DNA of 64,000 nucleotides from Agrobacterium vitis (GTDB taxonomy: Bacteria > Pseudomonadota > Alphaproteobacteria > Rhizobiales > Rhizobiaceae), in the NCBI RefSeq assembly GCF_037039395.1, contig NZ_CP146242.1, positions 682,001-746,000 on the forward strand, given 5' to 3'. Shown here piece after piece: positions 63,702-64,000 of the stretch; position 1 is the first letter of the stretch; the number at the start of each line of letters is the position of its first letter. The notes beneath the pieces were generated by a model, which had not been told where the DNA came from, searched no databases, and saw nothing but the letters and a program-made list of their open reading frames with translations. Both the position numbers and the translations under genes were made by a program.

Positions 63702-64000
63702 ATGTCATCACTACAAACCGTTGCATTAATGCTTGCCATTCTTGGGTTTTCGGCGAGCTTTGCATCGGCAGCACCTCGGATGGTCAAGCAGTTCGATCAC
63801 TGGGGGCTGTTTTCCTATAAGGATGGCGGCAAGACCGTTTGCTACGTGCTGTCCGTGCCTTCAAAGGAAGATCCTGTTGGCATCGACCATGGCAAGAATT
63901 TCTTCCTGATCGCCCCGAAAAAAACCGGCGGCGTCAATTATTACCCCCAGGCCGTGATGGGCTACGACGTCGCTCAGGGCTCGACCATCGACGTGAACGT
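63702..64000 (+). CDS. IalB-family periplasmic protein, N-terminal part (runs off the window)
   Basis: About 99 codons are visible. AAAGGAG precedes the ATG by 9 nt. A signal peptide is clear (MSSLQTVALMLAILGFSASF, then ASAAP). The mature start, VKQFDHWGLFSYKDGGKTVC followed by YVLSVP, and the later NFFLIAPKKTGGVNYYPQ match the invasion-associated locus B family, common in Rhizobiales with roles in envelope function. The C-terminus is outside the window. Confidence 0.8.
   Translation, partial: MSSLQTVALMLAILGFSASFASAAPRMVKQFDHWGLFSYKDGGKTVCYVLSVPSKEDPVGIDHGKNFFLIAPKKTGGVNYYPQAVMGYDVAQGSTIDVN

Noticed and set aside
1..64000. CRISPR arrays, rRNA genes and complete insertion sequences
   Set aside because: No regularly spaced repeat series, no rRNA sequence and no transposase gene was found on either strand.

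Overview
The window is chromosomal DNA from an alphaproteobacterium of the Rhizobiaceae, most likely the Agrobacterium/Allorhizobium/Rhizobium group. The evidence is the choline-O-sulfate operon order betI-betC-betB-betA, a rhizobial-type flagellin, an R. etli-type L-asparaginase, rhizobial intergenic repeat families, an IalB-like protein and high-GC codon use throughout. Species cannot be fixed from the sequence alone.

Layout. (1) 1-8134 is the distal end of a prophage: a tail-tip (J-like) protein, a beta-helix tailspike, a small Rossmann-fold gene coupled to the tailspike, a low-GC cargo gene on the opposite strand, and an N-terminal-threonine protein that resembles HslV/proteasome beta subunits. 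(2) 8.2-20 kb holds a DUF4406 protein, a DeoR regulator, L-asparaginase, three tandem SPINDLY/O-GlcNAc-transferase-like (GT41) genes preceded by a 24-codon micro-ORF with its own terminator, a quinone oxidoreductase and an EAL-CBS-GGDEF protein. (3) 20.1-26.3 kb is the bet operon with a glutathione S-transferase gene inserted between betC and betB. (4) 26.3-33 kb has a VapBC-type module whose antitoxin reading frame is broken, a short MprF-like synthase, a CLC chloride channel, a lone flagellin and a CLC-F fluoride exporter behind a fluoride riboswitch and a coupled 20-codon leader ORF. (5) 33-43.5 kb is a mixed accessory region: small enzymes, tRNA-Gln, a LacI regulator, and a TetR/SDR/LysE segment lying between two copies of a 41-nt repeat, with a decayed duplicate of the cysN 3' end. 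(6) 43.5-50.6 kb holds cysN-cysD-cysH (sulfate assimilation), a chemoreceptor, a lipoprotein and tRNA-Pro. (7) 50.9-54.2 kb is a type I secretion ABC/HlyD pair. (8) 54.5-57.7 kb is a probable hydroxy-amino-acid unit: an isoleucine-dioxygenase-like enzyme, a LysE exporter and a ThrH-like phosphatase, divergent from a LysR regulator. (9) 57.7-64 kb has a membrane protein, a TadG-like von Willebrand protein, pyruvate phosphate dikinase and the start of an IalB-family protein.

Where genes work together: BetC makes choline from choline-O-sulfate, BetA and BetB oxidise it to glycine betaine, and BetI represses the operon. CysD/CysN make APS, which CysH reduces. The riboswitch, leader ORF and CLC-F gene form one fluoride-responsive unit. 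The dioxygenase, exporter and phosphatase are arranged as one operon.
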